27,556 nt of DNA from CAHJXF01 sp038240015 (GTDB lineage: Bacteria > Pseudomonadota > Gammaproteobacteria > Burkholderiales > Burkholderiaceae_D). This document shows positions 7,360-16,018 of this stretch, piece after piece; position 1 is the stretch's first letter; each line of letters starts with the position of its first letter. Below the pieces are notes generated by a model that worked only from the letters and a program-made list of their open reading frames with translations, was not told where the DNA came from and did not search any database. The stretch lies in the NCBI GenBank assembly GCA_038240015.1, contig JBBSEF010000040.1:1-27556 (forward strand). Direction: 5' to 3'. The position numbers and the translations under genes are program-made.

Positions 7360-8013
7360 TCAAGCGATCCCCGGTTTCATGCGAACGCGACTGTCGATCA
7401 GCTTCGACCAGTGCACCCACCCCATCACGACCAGCACCAGAAAAAACGCATACACCGCTGCCGTCACCCACAGGCCCTTCACCGCATACAGCGGCACCGC
7501 GATGCAATCGACGGCGATCCACACCGGCCAGGTCTCGATCTTTCGCGCGACCATCAGCAATTGCGCGAGGATGGACAGCGCAAGTACGCTCGAGTCGATG
7601 AACGGATAGTCCGCATCGGTCACGCTATACAGTAGCCAACCGTAGCCTGCGGCGGCGAGCATCGCGAGCACAGCGAATGCGAGCGCGGTAGCGGGCGCGA
7701 CGCGCGTGATGGGCAGTTCGGTCGAGACGCGATCGACGGCCGCGGCGATGCCGCGCTCGCCCGCGCCGTCGCTCCCGCTGCCGCTCGGCAGCACAAGCGC
7801 TGCGCCTGTCTTCCAATGCCACCAGCCGACGATGCATGACCCAATGAAGAAAATTTGCAGCGTCACATCCGCATAGAGCCTGACCCCGACGAACATCACC
7901 GCGTAGAGCGCGCATCCGACGATGCCGCTCCACCACGTATGCACGCTATTGCGAGCGGAGAACCAGACCGACAGGAGGTTGAATAGATTGGCCGCGATTT
8001 CGAGCGGGCTCAT
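7360..8013 (-). CDS. pnuC: Nicotinamide riboside transporter PnuC
   Basis: Inner-membrane facilitator for nicotinamide riboside. The 217-residue protein has about seven hydrophobic helices and PnuC hallmarks: WFSARNSVHTWWSGIVGCAL near the N-terminus, the IVGWWHWKTG segment, and the C-terminal ETWPVWIAVDCIAVPLYA followed by a helix ending MGWVHWSKLI. A cytoplasmic or periplasmic loop of about 35 residues (SGSGSDGAGERGIAAA onward) is longer than the family minimum. It lies 22 nt after uvrD and 40 nt before the kinase that would trap the imported riboside. No riboswitch-sized leader exists between uvrD and pnuC. Confidence 0.93.
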   Translation of the reverse strand: MSPLEIAANLFNLLSVWFSARNSVHTWWSGIVGCALYAVMFVGVRLYADVTLQIFFIGSCIVGWWHWKTGAALVLPSGSGSDGAGERGIAAAVDRVSTELPITRVAPATALAFAVLAMLAAAGYGWLLYSVTDADYPFIDSSVLALSILAQLLMVARKIETWPVWIAVDCIAVPLYAVKGLWVTAAVYAFFLVLVVMGWVHWSKLIDSRVRMKPGIA

Positions 8014-8035
8014 CGCCGGATCCGATCCCGCATCG

Positions 8036-10531
8036 TCATGCCGCCTCGAGCTTCGCGATACCGAGCGCCAGCCACTTCATGCCTTGCCGGCCGAAGTTGA
8101 TCTGCGCGCGCGCGTCGTTGCCTCTGCCTTCGAGATTGACGATCACACCCTCGCCGAACTTCGCATGCACAACACTTTGTCCGATGCGAAAGCGCGCATC
8201 GCCGCCGCGCTGGTTCGCGGACCAGGCGGGCGCCCGAGCGGTCGAAGCCGCGGTCGATGGCGCGTCGTCCCAAGCCGCGCTGTGTCGGCCATAGGTGTTG
8301 ACGCCGGCGCCGAAGCGGCCCCCCAACCCTCCACCCGAACTTTGCAAATGCGCTGACCGCGTCAATCCCATGCGCGGCGTGAGCCACTTGAGCGTTTCAT
8401 CGGGAAGCTCATTGAAGAAGCGCGACTTGGGGTTGTAGCGCGTCTGGCCGTGCAACATGCGGGTCTGCGAAAACGAAAGATAGAGGCGCTTTCTCGCCCG
8501 CGTGATCGCGACATACATCAGGCGTCGTTCCTCTTCGAGTCCCGCCTGATCGGTGGTGCTGTTGTCATGCGGGAAGAGTCCTTCTTCGAGACCGCCGATG
8601 AAGACCGCATCGAACTCGAGCCCCTTGGCCGAATGCACCGTCATCAATTGCAGCGCGTCCTGACCGGCGCCCGCCTGGTTGTCGCCGGCTTCGAGCGAGG
8701 CGTGCGAAAGGAATGCGTCGAGCGGCGAGGCGAAGGTGGGTTCAATCGTTTCCGCATCGAGCACTTCAGTGGCTTCGAGGTCGTCCGCCGCAGTGACATT
8801 CAACCCGGCGACATCGATCGCTCCCGGCGTCTGCAATTCGGAACGCGGCGGCTGAATCGACGCGGACACTGAAGCAGGGATCTGATTGGCTCGCGCGTTC
8901 AACATGAAGCCCTCTTCGCCCGCGAAGCTCGCCGCCGCGTTGACGAGTTCGTCGAGGTTCTCCTTGCGTTCGGCCCCGTCCTTCTCGCTTTCGTAGAACG
9001 CGTAGAGGCCGCTTGCGTGATTGACGTGCTCGATCATTTCGGAGAGCGGCATCGCCTGCGTCTCTAAGCGCAGGCGTTCGATCAGCTTGACGAAGATGCC
9101 GATCTTGGCCGCGGCCTGCGCGCTCGAACGCGAATCGACGCGTAATCCCAGTTCCGTGGCTGCCGCATAGAGCGAACCATTGGCAGCCCTGGCCGCGTCC
9201 TGCAAGACCTCGATCGAACGCGAGCCGATGCCGCGTGCAGGCACGTTGACGATGCGCGCGAACGAGGTGTCGTCGTCGGGATTCGCGATCAGCCGCAGAT
9301 ACGCGAGCGCGTGCTTGACCTCCTGCCGCTCGAAGAAGCGCAGGCCGCCATAGACGCGATAGGGAATTGCCGCCGAGAAGAGCGCGTGTTCGATCACGCG
9401 CGACTGCGCGTTCGAGCGGTATAGCACCGCGATGTCCGAACGCATCAGACCTTCGCGCACCAGCGCCTTGACTTCGTCGACCAGCCACTGCGCCTCCTGC
9501 GCGTCGCTCATCGCTTCGTAGACGCGCACCGGCTCGCCCACGCCGGCATCGGTCCACAAGTTCTTTCCGAGACGCGCTCCGTTGTGCTTGATGAGCGCAT
9601 TGGCCGCATCGAGGATGTGGCCGTGCGAGCGATAGTTCTGCTCGAGCTTGACGACGTTCTGCACGTGGAACTCGCGCTCGAACTCTGCCATGTTGCCCAC
9701 GTTCGCGCCGCGAAACGCGTAGATGCTCTGGTCGTCGTCGCCGACCGCGAAGATCGCCGCGGGGTCGGGTGTGCCGAGCCCCGCGAGCAGCTTCAACCAC
9801 TTGTATTGCAGGACGTTGGTGTCCTGAAACTCATCGACCAGGATGTGCCGGAAGCGCGCCTGATAGTGCTCGCGCAGCGGCTGATTGCGGCTCAGGAGTT
9901 CATACGAGCGCAACAGCAGCTCGGCGAAATCGACCACGCCTTCGCGCTGGCATTGTTCGTCGTAAAGGCCGTAGATCTCGACGAGCTTGCCGTCGAAGTC
10001 GCTGTCGACCTCGACGTCCTTCGCGCGCAGTCCCTTCTCTTTCGCGGCGTTGATGAACCACGCGGTCTGCCGCGGCGGATAGCGTTCTTCGTTGATATCG
10101 AAACTCTTCTGCAGGCGTTTGACCGCCGCGACCTGATCGGCCGAGTCGAGAATTTGAAAAGTCTGAGGCAGCGCGGCGTCGCGATAGTGGGTGCGCAAAA
10201 AACGATTGCAGAGTCCGTGAAACGTGCCGATCCACATGCCGCGTAGATTGATCGGCAGCATCGTACCAAGACGCGCGAGCATTTCCTTCGCGGCCTTGTT
10301 GGTGAACGTGACCGCGAGCACATTGGCCGGCGACATCTGACGCGTCTGGATCAGCCACGCGAGGCGCGTGGTCAACACGCGCGTCTTGCCGCTGCCCGCG
10401 CCCGCGAGGATCAGCGCCGGTTGCGCGGGCAACGTGACGGCCGCAAGTTGCTCGGGGTTCAGACCGGCAAGCAGAGGAGATTGTTGAAACGATGCCGTCG
10501 ACAGGAGCGGCAGTTCATCGGGTTCTTGCAT
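8036..10531 (-). CDS. uvrD: ATP-dependent DNA helicase UvrD/PcrA (SF1A)
   Basis: 3'-5' DNA helicase for nucleotide-excision and mismatch repair and for clearing replication blocks. It shows the full SF1 motif set: LNPEQLAAV (Q-motif), Walker A LAGAGSGKT near residues 42-50, TFTNKAAKEM, ILVDEFQDTN near 230 (Walker B), AVGDDDQSIYAFRGA, LEQNYRS, LMTVHSAKGLEFDAVFI and RLMYVAITRARKRL. The C-terminus has the small Tudor-like domain (GQSVVHAKFGEGVIV) that PcrA/UvrD use to contact RNA polymerase. At 831 residues it is longer than E. coli UvrD (about 720), mainly through a low-complexity insert before motif V (about residues 560-640). No consensus LexA box is visible upstream. Confidence 0.97.
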   Translation of the reverse strand: MQEPDELPLLSTASFQQSPLLAGLNPEQLAAVTLPAQPALILAGAGSGKTRVLTTRLAWLIQTRQMSPANVLAVTFTNKAAKEMLARLGTMLPINLRGMWIGTFHGLCNRFLRTHYRDAALPQTFQILDSADQVAAVKRLQKSFDINEERYPPRQTAWFINAAKEKGLRAKDVEVDSDFDGKLVEIYGLYDEQCQREGVVDFAELLLRSYELLSRNQPLREHYQARFRHILVDEFQDTNVLQYKWLKLLAGLGTPDPAAIFAVGDDDQSIYAFRGANVGNMAEFEREFHVQNVVKLEQNYRSHGHILDAANALIKHNGARLGKNLWTDAGVGEPVRVYEAMSDAQEAQWLVDEVKALVREGLMRSDIAVLYRSNAQSRVIEHALFSAAIPYRVYGGLRFFERQEVKHALAYLRLIANPDDDTSFARIVNVPARGIGSRSIEVLQDAARAANGSLYAAATELGLRVDSRSSAQAAAKIGIFVKLIERLRLETQAMPLSEMIEHVNHASGLYAFYESEKDGAERKENLDELVNAAASFAGEEGFMLNARANQIPASVSASIQPPRSELQTPGAIDVAGLNVTAADDLEATEVLDAETIEPTFASPLDAFLSHASLEAGDNQAGAGQDALQLMTVHSAKGLEFDAVFIGGLEEGLFPHDNSTTDQAGLEEERRLMYVAITRARKRLYLSFSQTRMLHGQTRYNPKSRFFNELPDETLKWLTPRMGLTRSAHLQSSGGGLGGRFGAGVNTYGRHSAAWDDAPSTAASTARAPAWSANQRGGDARFRIGQSVVHAKFGEGVIVNLEGRGNDARAQINFGRQGMKWLALGIAKLEAA

Positions 10532-10587
10532 CGGGGTGCTGCGTGCGCAAGGCTCTTGGCGAGGCCTGCAATTGAAGAGGATTCAGT

Positions 10588-10607
10588 GGCGCGAATGATA
10601 ACGCGCC
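10588..10607. promoter_or_regulatory. 6-8-6 palindrome upstream of uvrD
   Basis: GGCGCG (10588-10593) and CGCGCC (10602-10607) form a perfect inverted repeat around AATGATAA. On the minus strand the spacer contains TATCAT, a 5-of-6 match to a -10 hexamer positioned for uvrD, so the palindrome could be an operator over the uvrD promoter. No matching -35 is obvious. Function is inferred only. Confidence 0.35.
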
Positions 10608-10611
10608 GTCC

Positions 10612-10686
10612 CGGTCGTTCCCGCAGAACGCGGGAACCCGGTGTCGTCCGCGCACGTCGCGGGTCCCCGCGTTCGCGGGGATGACG
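10612..10686. repeat. REP-like double hairpin (dispersed palindromic repeat)
   Basis: Two palindromes face each other. GTTCCCGC/GCGGGAAC (10617-10624 and 10630-10637) has loop AGAAC. TCCCCGCG/CGCGGGGA (10664-10671 and 10674-10681) has loop TT and is followed by TGACG. The 5' half (GTCGTTCCCGC...GGGAACCCGG) is an imperfect inverted copy of the 3' half (CGTCATCCCCGC...GGGGACCCG read on the other strand). This matches the bipartite intergenic repeats with CCCCGCG-type arms and flanking TGAC that are widespread in beta- and gammaproteobacteria (recalled pattern). No T-run follows either hairpin. Confidence 0.7.
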
Positions 10687-10718
10687 GCAGAGCGCGAGGA
10701 CGACGGGGTTTACCTTGA

Positions 10719-10747
10719 TTGTTGTCCCGTCACAAGGCCGATAGATT
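10719..10747 (+). promoter_or_regulatory. Candidate promoter for the liv operon
   Basis: -35 TTGTTG (10719-10724), a 17-bp spacer and -10 TAGATT (10742-10747), predicting a start near 10754 and a leader of about 40 nt before livG. Found by eye; moderate match. Confidence 0.5.
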
Positions 10748-10793
10748 CCCCTCGCACAACAACGAACTCAACCAGGAGACCCAGATCGCTACC

Positions 10794-11569
<776 letters not shown>

Positions 11570-11570
<1 letters not shown>

Positions 11571-12283
11571 TGGCGTCGCTGCTCGAAGTTCGCGGCCTGT
11601 TTGCGCGTTATGGCGCGACGCGCGTGTTGCATGGCATGGACTTCGACGTCGAGGAAGGCGGCATCACGACCATCCTCGGCGCGAACGGTGCGGGCAAGAC
11701 GACGACCTTGCGCGCCGTGTGCGGCATGGTCAAAACCGAAGGCGCGATCCGCCTGGGCACACGCGATATCGGCAACGACGTGACGGAGGACATCGTGCGG
11801 CAGGGTGTCGCTCACGTGCCGGATGGACGCGGCACCTTCCTCGGCCTGACGGTGGAAGAGAACCTGCGGCTAGGGGCATACACGCGCAGGGACCGCGCCA
11901 AGGTCCCGTCCGATTTCGAGCGCGTCTTCGACTATTTCCCCATCCTCAGGGAACGTCGTCGTCAGCAAGCGGGCACCTTGTCCGGCGGCGAGCAGCAGAT
12001 GCTCGCGGTGTCTCGCGCGTTGATGTCCAGGCCTCGCTTGCTGCTGCTCGACGAACCATCGTTCGGACTCGCGCCGCTGTTGGTCAAGGGCCTGTTCGAC
12101 ATCCTGCGCGAGATCAACGCGGCCGAGAAGGTCAGCATGCTGCTGGTCGAGCAAAACGCATCGCTCGCACTCGATCTGGCCGATCACGCCTACCTGCTCG
12201 AGACCGGACGCGTGGTCGTGTCGGGTACCTCGGACGCGATCCGCGCCAACGAGTCGGTGCGGCGTTCGTATCTCGGATACTGA
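11570..12283 (+). CDS. livF: ABC transporter ATPase LivF (branched-chain amino acid type)
   Basis: Second ATPase of the importer, 237 residues. It contains Walker A TILGANGAGKTTTLRAV, the LivF-typical VAHVPDGRGTFLGLTVEENL, signature LSGGEQQMLAVSRAL, Walker B LLLLDEPSFGLAP and LLVEQNASLAL with the family Glu/Gln in the H-loop region. The ATG overlaps the livG stop (TGATG), fixing the start and implying coupled translation. The frame remains open far upstream inside livG, but that segment is arginine-rich out-of-frame sequence. It pairs with LivG as a heterodimer (family knowledge). Confidence 0.95.
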
Positions 12284-12286
12284 GCG

Positions 12287-13156
12287 ATGGATCTCCTCAT
12301 CCATCAGATTCTCTCGGGCCTCGCGACCGGCGGCATCTATGCGAGCGTGGCGCTCGCGTTGGTGATGATTTATCAGGCGACCCACCTCGTCAATTTCGCG
12401 CAGGGCGAGATGGCGATGTTCTCGACTTACATCGCGTGGAGCCTGATCAACGCGGGCATGCCGTATTGGGCCGCGTTCTTCATCACCATCGTCGTCGCGT
12501 TCGTGGCCGGCATCGTGATCGAGCGCGTAATCGTGCGGCCGGTGGAAAATTCTTCCATCCTTGCGGTCGTGATCGTGTTCATCGGCCTGCTCGTGATCCT
12601 GAACAGTCTGGCCGGCTGGATCTATTCGTACACGATCAAATCGTTCCCGAGTCCGTTTCCGGCCGAGCCGCTGTTCGGCAACTCCTACGTGTCGTCGCAC
12701 GAGCTCGGCTCGCTCGCGATCACGCTGATCGTGCTGGCGCTGCTCTACGTTTTCTTTCGCTTCACGCCGCTCGGACTCGCGATGCGCGCGGCCGCGCAAA
12801 ATCCCGAGTCGAGCCGGCTGGTCGGCATACGCGTGGGTTGGATGCTCGCGCTCGGTTGGGGACTGGCCTCGGCGATCGGCGCGATCGCGGGAATGATGGT
12901 CGCACCGATCGTGTTCCTCGAGCCCAACATGATGTCGGGCATCCTGCTCTACGCGTTCGCGGGCGCGTTGCTCGGCGGCATCGACAGCCCGGGAGGCGCA
13001 GTGCTCGGCGGCCTGATCGTCGGGGTGCTCGAGAACGTGGCCGGCACCTACATCGGCACCGAGATCAAGCTCACCGTCGCGCTGGTGTTGATCGTCGGCG
13101 TGTTGGTCGTCAGGCCGCAAGGCTTGTTCGGCAGCGTTCAGGTGAAGCGGGTCTGA
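12287..13156 (+). CDS. livH: Branched-chain amino acid-type ABC permease LivH
   Basis: Membrane subunit of the importer, 289 residues with about eight transmembrane helices. The family pattern is clear: GLATGGIYASVALALVMIYQ, then THLVNFAQGEMAMF, the coupling region FTPLGLAMRAAAQNPESSRL that docks onto the ATPases, and FAGALLGGIDSPGGAVLGGL near the C-terminus. The ATG is 3 nt after the livF stop and 2 nt separate its own stop from the livM GTG, so all four inner components are tightly packed. Confidence 0.95.
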   Translation: MDLLIHQILSGLATGGIYASVALALVMIYQATHLVNFAQGEMAMFSTYIAWSLINAGMPYWAAFFITIVVAFVAGIVIERVIVRPVENSSILAVVIVFIGLLVILNSLAGWIYSYTIKSFPSPFPAEPLFGNSYVSSHELGSLAITLIVLALLYVFFRFTPLGLAMRAAAQNPESSRLVGIRVGWMLALGWGLASAIGAIAGMMVAPIVFLEPNMMSGILLYAFAGALLGGIDSPGGAVLGGLIVGVLENVAGTYIGTEIKLTVALVLIVGVLVVRPQGLFGSVQVKRV

Positions 13157-13158
13157 TC

Positions 13159-14193
13159 GTGAAGACCGTCGCGACGATCGCCGCGTCGCCTGCTCAGGCA
13201 CCGGGTCGTCCCATGTCCTCGCGCCCGACCGCGTGGCAGATCGCGGGTCTCGTCGCATTGGTGGTCGCCGCGTGCGTGCTGCCTTTCCTGATCAGCAACT
13301 ACCGCACGTTCCAGTTCACGCTCGCACTGGTCTATGCGATCGCGTTGATGGGGCTCAACATGCTGACCGGGTACAACGGTCAGATCTCGCTCGGTCACGG
13401 CGCGTTCTACGCGATCGGCGCCTACACGGCCGCGATCCTGATGGACCGCTTCAACGTGCCGTATTGGGCGACGATTCCGATCGCGGGCGCGGTGTGCCTC
13501 GTCAGCGGATTTCTGTTCGGACTTCCCGCGCTGCGGCTCGAAGGACTCTATCTCGCGCTCGCGACCTTCGCGCTCGGCGTGGCGATGCCGCAGATTCTCA
13601 AATACAAATTGATCGGCAAATGGACCGGCGGCGCGCAAGGCATCGTCATCGTCAAGCCCGATGCGCCATCGTGGTTGCCGCAGTGGATGGCGCTGTCGCA
13701 GGATCAGTGGCTCTACTTCTTCACGCTGTTCTGCACGATCGTGATGACGCTGCTCGCGTGGAATCTCCTGCGCGGTCGGATCGGCCGCGCGATGGTCGCG
13801 ATCCGCGATCAGCCGATCGCAGCCGAGGCGATGGGCGTGAACATCGCGCTCTACAAGTCGCTGACTTTCGGCGTCTCGGCGATGTACACCGGCATCGCGG
13901 GTGCGCTGGGCGCGATCGTCGTGCAGTTCATTGCGCCCGATTCGTTCACGATCTTCCTGTCGATCAGCTTCGTCGTCGGCATCGTGATCGGCGGGCTCGC
14001 GTCGATTTCGGGCGCGTTCTTCGGCGCGCTCTTCATCCAGTTCGTGCCCAATGTCGCCGACCAGATTTCGAAAGCGGCGCCATGGGCGATCTACGGCATC
14101 TTCCTGATCGGCTTCATGTACCTGATGCCGACGGGCGTTGCCGGATTGATTCGTATCGCAAGAGCGAAGCTGCGAACGACACGAAGTCCGTGA
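13159..14193 (+). CDS. livM: Branched-chain amino acid-type ABC permease LivM
   Basis: Second membrane subunit. Family landmarks are ALMGLNMLTGYNGQISLGHG, AFYAIGAYTAAIL, the coupling motif RGRIGRAMVAIRDQPIAAEAMG and the C-terminal GGLASISGAFFGALFI. GTG 13159 is 2 nt after the livH stop and gives 344 residues; ATG 13213 would give 326 and begins closer to the first hydrophobic helix. Neither has a strong Shine-Dalgarno, so coupling to livH favours 13159. A 91-nt gap without obvious signals separates it from the binding-protein gene. Confidence 0.93.
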   Translation: MKTVATIAASPAQAPGRPMSSRPTAWQIAGLVALVVAACVLPFLISNYRTFQFTLALVYAIALMGLNMLTGYNGQISLGHGAFYAIGAYTAAILMDRFNVPYWATIPIAGAVCLVSGFLFGLPALRLEGLYLALATFALGVAMPQILKYKLIGKWTGGAQGIVIVKPDAPSWLPQWMALSQDQWLYFFTLFCTIVMTLLAWNLLRGRIGRAMVAIRDQPIAAEAMGVNIALYKSLTFGVSAMYTGIAGALGAIVVQFIAPDSFTIFLSISFVVGIVIGGLASISGAFFGALFIQFVPNVADQISKAAPWAIYGIFLIGFMYLMPTGVAGLIRIARAKLRTTRSP

Positions 14194-14284
14194 ATCGGCA
14201 CACGACCCGCACCATGACGCGCACACGGCAACGATTCATCAGTACCATGCCGCACATCAACTTGCTTACATCGAAGGAGACATC

Positions 14285-15508
14285 ATGAAATCACGATCGA
14301 GTCGCTGGTTGGCTTTCGCGCTGCCCATCGCGGCCGTGGCATTCGCGCTGGCCGCAACGCCGGCCGCCGCGCAAAAGAAATATGGACCGGGCGCTACCGA
14401 CACCGAAATCAAGATCGGCCAGACCATGCCGTACAGCGGTCCCGCGTCGGCCTACGGAACCATCGGCAAAGTCGAGACCGCCTATTTCAAGAAGATCAAC
14501 GACGAGGGCGGCATCAACGGAAGAAAGCTCGTGCTGCTGAGTGAAGACGACGGCTACAGTCCGCCCAAGACCGTCGAGCAGATCAGAAAGCTGGTCGAGC
14601 AGGACAACGTGCTGTTCACCTTTCAGACGCTGGGCACGCCGAGCAACTCGGCGATCCACAAGTACATGAACGCGAAGAAGGTGCCGCACCTGTTCCTCGC
14701 GACGGGCGCAAGCAAGTGGGCCGACCCGAAGAACAATCCGTGGACCATGGGTCTGAACATCAGCTACGAAACCGAAGGGCAGATCTACGCGAAATACCTT
14801 CTGAAGAACAAGCCCAACGCGAAGATCGCGGTGCTCTATCAGAACGACGACTTCGGCAAGGATGTGCTCAATGGATTGAAGGAAGGCCTGGGCGCGGCCA
14901 ACGCGAAAATGATCGTCGCCGAAGCGACCTACGAAGTGACCGATCCCACGGTGGATTCGCAAATCCTCACGTTGAAGGGATCGGGCGCCGATACGTTCGT
15001 GAACATCACGACGCCCAAGTTCGGCGCGCAGGCGATACGAAAGGTCTATGACTCGGGCTGGAAGCCATTGCATATCGTCAACAACGTCGCGGCCTCGGTG
15101 GGCGGGGTATTGATCCCGGCGGGCCTGGAAAAATCCGAAGGCCTGATCACGATCGAGTACTACAAGGACCCGACCGATCCGCAGTGGAGCAACGACCCGG
15201 CGATGAAGGAGTGGACGGCGTTCATGGCCAAGTACTACCCCGACGGCAATCTGAAGGACGCGAGCAACACCTACGGCTACCTCGCCGCGCAAATCATGGT
15301 GCAGGTGTTGAAGCAATGCGGCGACGACCTGACGCGAGAGAACGTCATGAAGCAAGCCGCCAATCTGAAGGACCTGAAGCTGCCGATGATGCTGCCGGGA
15401 ATCGCGGTCAACACCAGCCCCACCGACTTCTCGCCGTTCGAGCAGGCGCAGCTCGCGCGCTTCGACGGCAAGCAGTGGGTGCTGTTCGGAGATGTGCTGG
15501 GCAAGTGA
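14285..15508 (+). CDS. Periplasmic ABC substrate-binding protein (Peripla_BP_6, LivK-like)
   Basis: Captures the ligand in the periplasm for LivHMGF. A signal peptide (MKSRSSRWLAFALPIAAVAF, cleavage after about Ala29) precedes a type-I periplasmic binding fold: TEIKIGQTMPYSGPASAYG, INDEGGINGRKLVLLSEDDG, IAVLYQNDDFGKDVLNGLKEG, and ASNTYGYLAAQIMVQVLKQC near the C-terminus. A good GAAGGAGA (14273-14280) lies 4 nt before the ATG. It is the last gene, after the ATPases and permeases, and has its own strong ribosome site, which suits the excess usually needed of a binding protein. The ligand cannot be read from sequence: branched-chain amino acids, amides, or aromatic/aliphatic acids are all possible in this family. 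Confidence 0.92.
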   Translation: MKSRSSRWLAFALPIAAVAFALAATPAAAQKKYGPGATDTEIKIGQTMPYSGPASAYGTIGKVETAYFKKINDEGGINGRKLVLLSEDDGYSPPKTVEQIRKLVEQDNVLFTFQTLGTPSNSAIHKYMNAKKVPHLFLATGASKWADPKNNPWTMGLNISYETEGQIYAKYLLKNKPNAKIAVLYQNDDFGKDVLNGLKEGLGAANAKMIVAEATYEVTDPTVDSQILTLKGSGADTFVNITTPKFGAQAIRKVYDSGWKPLHIVNNVAASVGGVLIPAGLEKSEGLITIEYYKDPTDPQWSNDPAMKEWTAFMAKYYPDGNLKDASNTYGYLAAQIMVQVLKQCGDDLTRENVMKQAANLKDLKLPMMLPGIAVNTSPTDFSPFEQAQLARFDGKQWVLFGDVLGK

Positions 15509-15526
15509 AGCGGGCGACTTCAAGCG

Positions 15527-15550
15527 AGGCCGCCTGCGGGCGGCCTTTTT
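15527..15550 (+). terminator. Intrinsic terminator of the liv operon
   Basis: AGGCCGCC (15527-15534) and GGCGGCCT (15539-15546) form a perfect 8-bp stem with loop TGCG, followed directly by TTTT. It lies 19 nt after the binding-protein stop and marks the left edge of the accessory islet. Confidence 0.92.
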
Positions 15551-15558
15551 AATTCCTT

Positions 15559-15705
15559 ACTTGCGGCGCCAAGCTGGACTTCGTGCTGGAGGTGGACGGG
15601 ACGATTCGTGTCCGTCCGATTTCGAGCGATCCGCTCGCGGTTGCGAGGATGCTGCCACCGCCCATGCGCGGGCAGCTCAGTGTCGAGCAGACCCGTGGCG
15701 GACAA
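15559..15705 (+). pseudogene. Remnant of a VapB-type (AbrB/SpoVT fold) antitoxin, C-terminal part only
   Basis: The frame reads GAKLDFVLEVDGTIRVRPIS, then SDPLAVARMLPPPMRGQLSVEQ. This matches the second half of the swapped-hairpin antitoxins, in which a Gly-x-Lys-x-Asp-Phe strand, an acidic-Asp-Gly turn and an RVRPIS-like strand precede a toxin-binding tail. The expected first half (strand, then VTIPxxIR) is missing, and the upstream sequence is the liv terminator. No start with a ribosome site is visible; a GTG at 15583 is the first candidate. The frame runs without a stop straight into toxin-like sequence, so a deletion seems to have removed the antitoxin end and toxin beginning. Identification is by recalled family pattern. 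Confidence 0.6.
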
Positions 15706-16018
15706 ACGTTTTACATCGATCAAATCGCCCTCGTCGAGTTGGTATCGGTGCTCGAATCGGGTTTCGGTTACGTCAAGCCGCAAGTCGTCACGGCGCTCGA
15801 CGGTCTGTTGAACAACGCCTCTTATGTCGTTGCGACGAGATATCGCCATCGCGGCATGGACGAAATTTCGCGACGGAGTCGCCCACTATTCGGACTGCCT
15901 GATCGCCGCGAACCACGCCGCCGCGGGCTGCGCGTTCACGTCGACGTTCGACAAGGCGATGCGAATTAGCCGACGACGCGCGTTCTGCAGGATTGAGCAA
16001 ATCCAATTTCATCGCTGA
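15706..16018 (+). pseudogene. Frameshifted remnant of a VapC-type PIN-domain ribonuclease toxin
   Basis: Frame 1 gives FYIDQIALVELVSVLESGFG and VKPQVVTALDGLLNNASYVV, the middle of a VapC PIN domain with its conserved Glu. At about 15830-15840 the similarity jumps one frame: RDIAIAAWTKFRDGVAHYSD, then CLIAANHAAAGCAFTSTFDK, which carries the two later PIN acidic sites (the Asp of YSDCLIAA and of TFDK). The N-terminal DTN motif with the first catalytic Asp is absent. Thus the gene is both truncated and frameshifted and cannot make an active nuclease. Frame 1 ends at TAG 15967-15969, frame 2 at TGA 16016-16018, the latter overlapping the 3' end of the convergent Fic gene by 10 nt. Confidence 0.7.

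Noticed and set aside
10689..10793. Extended N-terminus of LivG from 10719
   Set aside because: It would consume the promoter-like TTGTTG/TAGATT and adds residues not expected in the family.
11870..14226. Two long open frames (462 and 362 codons) antisense to livF, livH and livM
   Set aside because: The products are almost wholly charged residues (Arg, Asp, His, Glu), as expected from reverse-reading hydrophobic membrane-protein codons. No start signals.
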